In this document: one piece after another, positions 62,563 through 64,000 of the stretch
Layout: every line of letters begins with the position of its first letter
Numbering within the stretch: the stretch's first letter is position 1
Assembly (NCBI GenBank): GCA_947626265.1
Contig: CANQRM010000001.1
Coordinates: 62,001 to 126,000 of the forward strand
DNA length: 64,000 bases
Reading direction: 5' to 3'
From: an uncultured Oscillospiraceae bacterium
GTDB taxonomy: Bacteria > Bacillota > Clostridia > Oscillospirales > Oscillospiraceae
The notes under the pieces: model-generated
What the model was told of the DNA's origin: nothing
Database searches by the model: none
Seen by the model: only the letters and a program-made list of their open reading frames with translations
Program-made: the position numbers and the translations under genes

Positions 62563-63048
62563 TTACATCCCGTCGATGAGGCGCACGGTGACGACGCCGG
62601 CGTCCGCGTCCTTGTTGAGCACGAAGGCGGGCGCGTCGGGGATGAGGATCTCCCGCTCCCCCTTCACCACCAGCACGTCGGCGGCGGGGGCGCTCATCAC
62701 GTCGGCCACGACGCCCAGCTCACGGCCTTCCTTGTCCACGCACTTCGCGCCTATGATGTCCTGCAAAAACACGGTCCCGGCGGGAAGATGGGCGTCCTCC
62801 CTATCGATGAACAGCACCTTCCCCTTCAGGGCCATGGCGGCGTTCACGTCGTCTATGCCCTCCAGGGAGGCGATGCACGTGTCCTTGTGGACCCGGCAGG
62901 CGCGGACCTTCACCTCCGACCCGTCCATATAAAACCGGCGGAAGCGGGTCAGAAACGCCGCCTCGTCCGCCCAGGGCTGGATACGCACCTCGCCCCGGAC
63001 GCCGTGGGTGTTCACGATCTGCCCCGCTTCCAAATAACGCTTTTTCAA
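62563..63048 (-). CDS. rimM: Ribosome maturation factor RimM
   Basis: A 161-residue protein that aids 30S assembly near S19. EAGQIVNTHGVRGEVRIQPW is the family start, and the PRC-barrel half has DIIGAKCVDKEGRELGVV and ILIPDAPAFV. It starts four bases after the khpA stop. Confidence 0.95.
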   Translation of the reverse strand: MKKRYLEAGQIVNTHGVRGEVRIQPWADEAAFLTRFRRFYMDGSEVKVRACRVHKDTCIASLEGIDDVNAAMALKGKVLFIDREDAHLPAGTVFLQDIIGAKCVDKEGRELGVVADVMSAPAADVLVVKGEREILIPDAPAFVLNKDADAGVVTVRLIDGM

Positions 63049-63052
63049 CTTC

Positions 63053-63283
63053 TCAATCCAGTATCTCGACGGATATCTTCTTGCCCTGACGCTGGGCCAC
63101 CGTCTTCATGAGCACCCGGATCTGGCGCACGATGCGGCCCTGGCGGCCGATGACCTTGCCCATATCCCCGTCGGCCACGCGCACCTCGTATACGGTGGCG
63201 CCGCCCTCGGCATGCTCGTCCACGGTGACCTTATCAGGCTCGTCCACCAGGCTCTGGATGATATAGGTCAGCAGTTCCTTCAT
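63053..63283 (-). CDS. khpA: KH-domain RNA-binding protein KhpA
   Basis: A 76-residue single KH domain with the GKVIGRQGRIVRQIR loop (GxxG). In Firmicutes it pairs with KhpB (Jag) and affects cell division and small-RNA regulation. Standard place between rpsP and rimM. Confidence 0.95.
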   Translation of the reverse strand: MKELLTYIIQSLVDEPDKVTVDEHAEGGATVYEVRVADGDMGKVIGRQGRIVRQIRVLMKTVAQRQGKKISVEILD

Positions 63284-63293
63284 GGGACTCAGC

Positions 63294-63590
63294 TTATTCC
63301 GCGGCGGGAGCCTCGGCAGGGGCCTCCTCAGCCTTGGGAGCCTCGGCGGGCTTGGCGGCCTCGGCCAGCTTCAGAAGGCCGCGGACGGTGTCGGTGGGCT
63401 GGGCGCCGTTGGCGATCCAGTACTTGGCGCGCTCCAGGTCGATGTCGATGACGGCGGGCTTGGCCATGGGGTCATAGGTGCCCAGCTCCTCGATGTTGCG
63501 GCCGTCACGGGGGGAGCGGCTGTCGGCGACGACGACGCGGTAATAGGGGGCCTTCTTGGCGCCCTGTCTCTTGAGACGGATCTTGACCAT
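63294..63590 (-). CDS. rpsP: 30S ribosomal protein S16
   Basis: A 98-residue protein beginning [30 protein letters not shown], then IEELGTYDP. The last 25 residues are an Ala/Glu/Pro extension common in Clostridia. GAGGAACAAGAAA precedes the start. Confidence 0.97.
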   Translation of the reverse strand: MVKIRLKRQGAKKAPYYRVVVADSRSPRDGRNIEELGTYDPMAKPAVIDIDLERAKYWIANGAQPTDTVRGLLKLAEAAKPAEAPKAEEAPAEAPAAE

Positions 63591-63661
63591 TTTCTTGTTC
63601 CTCCAAAAAATGTTGTTTGTTTTTTATCTGCAAATCCAAAATGGAAGTTTGAGATCTCTTT

Positions 63662-64000
63662 TTACATGCCCAGCATGCCCATGCGCTTTGCCATCCGCCG
63701 GCCCTTCCGGGAGCCGGACATCTGCTTCATCATGGCGTTCATGGCGTCGAAGCCCTTCAAAAGGCGGTTGATCTCCACCACGGAGGTGCCCGCCCCGGCG
63801 GCGATGCGCTTTTTCCGGCTGGCGTTCAGGATGGAGGGGTTCTCCCGCTCCTTCGGCGTCATGGACAGGATGATGGCCTCGGTGCGGGCTATGGCCTTGG
63901 GGTCTATCTTCGCGCCCTTCAATGCCTTTGCGTCCACGCCGGGCATCATGCCCAGGATGTCCTCCACCGAGCCCATGTCCTTCATGGAGCGGAGCTGCTC
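63662..64000 (-). CDS. ffh: Signal recognition particle protein Ffh, C-terminal M domain (partial)
   Basis: The frame is open to the end of the window (about 112 residues seen), starting inside EQLRSMKDMGSVEDILGMMPG. SRKKRIAAGAGTSVVEINRLLKGF is the SRP RNA-binding helix-turn-helix, and the Met-rich end (MMKQMSGSRKGRRMAKRMGMLGM) is the signal-sequence groove. The GTPase domain lies beyond 64000. First gene of the block. Confidence 0.97.
   Translation of the reverse strand, partial: EQLRSMKDMGSVEDILGMMPGVDAKALKGAKIDPKAIARTEAIILSMTPKERENPSILNASRKKRIAAGAGTSVVEINRLLKGFDAMNAMMKQMSGSRKGRRMAKRMGMLGM

Noticed and set aside
60861-62579. 572-codon frame opposite the BspA-like gene
   Set aside because: Arises from the 78-bp repeats in the opposite strand.

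Overview
The window reads as high-GC Clostridia, most like a gut Oscillospirales lineage. This is an inference from Gram-positive gene content (SLH, wall-binding repeat and LPXTG-like surface proteins), strong AGGAGG ribosome-binding sites and Clostridia-type genes (AzlCD, Suv3-like helicase, ECF sigma/anti-sigma pair). No taxonomic marker was tested.

Positions 1 to about 22,450 are the right part of a siphovirus-type prophage; its left end lies outside the window. Tail genes run rightward: tail chaperone end, tape measure, distal tail protein, tail-associated lysin, BppU-like baseplate protein, collagen-like fibre, then an Ig-like/DUF6273 adhesin. The adhesin is the target of a complete diversity-generating retroelement (DGR) made of a variable repeat, an Avd-like gene, a template repeat and a reverse transcriptase. 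All 12 differences between variable and template repeat fall on template adenines. Lysis genes follow, then a leftward cluster of small cargo genes, a divergent repressor switch with three near-identical operators, an IS3-family element inserted into a terminator hairpin, and a tRNA-Arg(CCG) that is the probable attachment site.

From 22.6 to 37.0 kb the host chromosome carries azlCD, a Suv3-like RNA helicase, a wall-binding surface protein, pncB, a degenerate galactokinase-like gene coupled to an aquaporin, tadA, an ECF sigma/anti-sigma pair and a second wall-binding protein. Several intergenic regions hold paired palindromic (REPIN-like) repeats.

From about 37.2 to 50.9 kb lies a composite island. 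It contains a large serine recombinase with a TnpW-like partner, a non-coding stretch with a tandem palindromic array, a collapsed copy of a sensor-kinase locus whose promoter now sits before a two-permease ABC transporter, a membrane glycosyltransferase, the intact AgrC/AgrA-like kinase-regulator pair, two related XRE regulators, an SLH-domain protein and a Cys-rich KTR protein.

From 51 to 64 kb are pta, an XRE gene coupled to lepA, galM, two more wall-binding proteins, and the ffh-rpsP-khpA-rimM-trmD housekeeping block. That block is split by a BspA-like surface protein, and trmD is fused to a GNAT acetyltransferase. A run of ten G sits inside the predicted promoter spacer of one wall-binding gene, suggesting slipped-strand phase variation.
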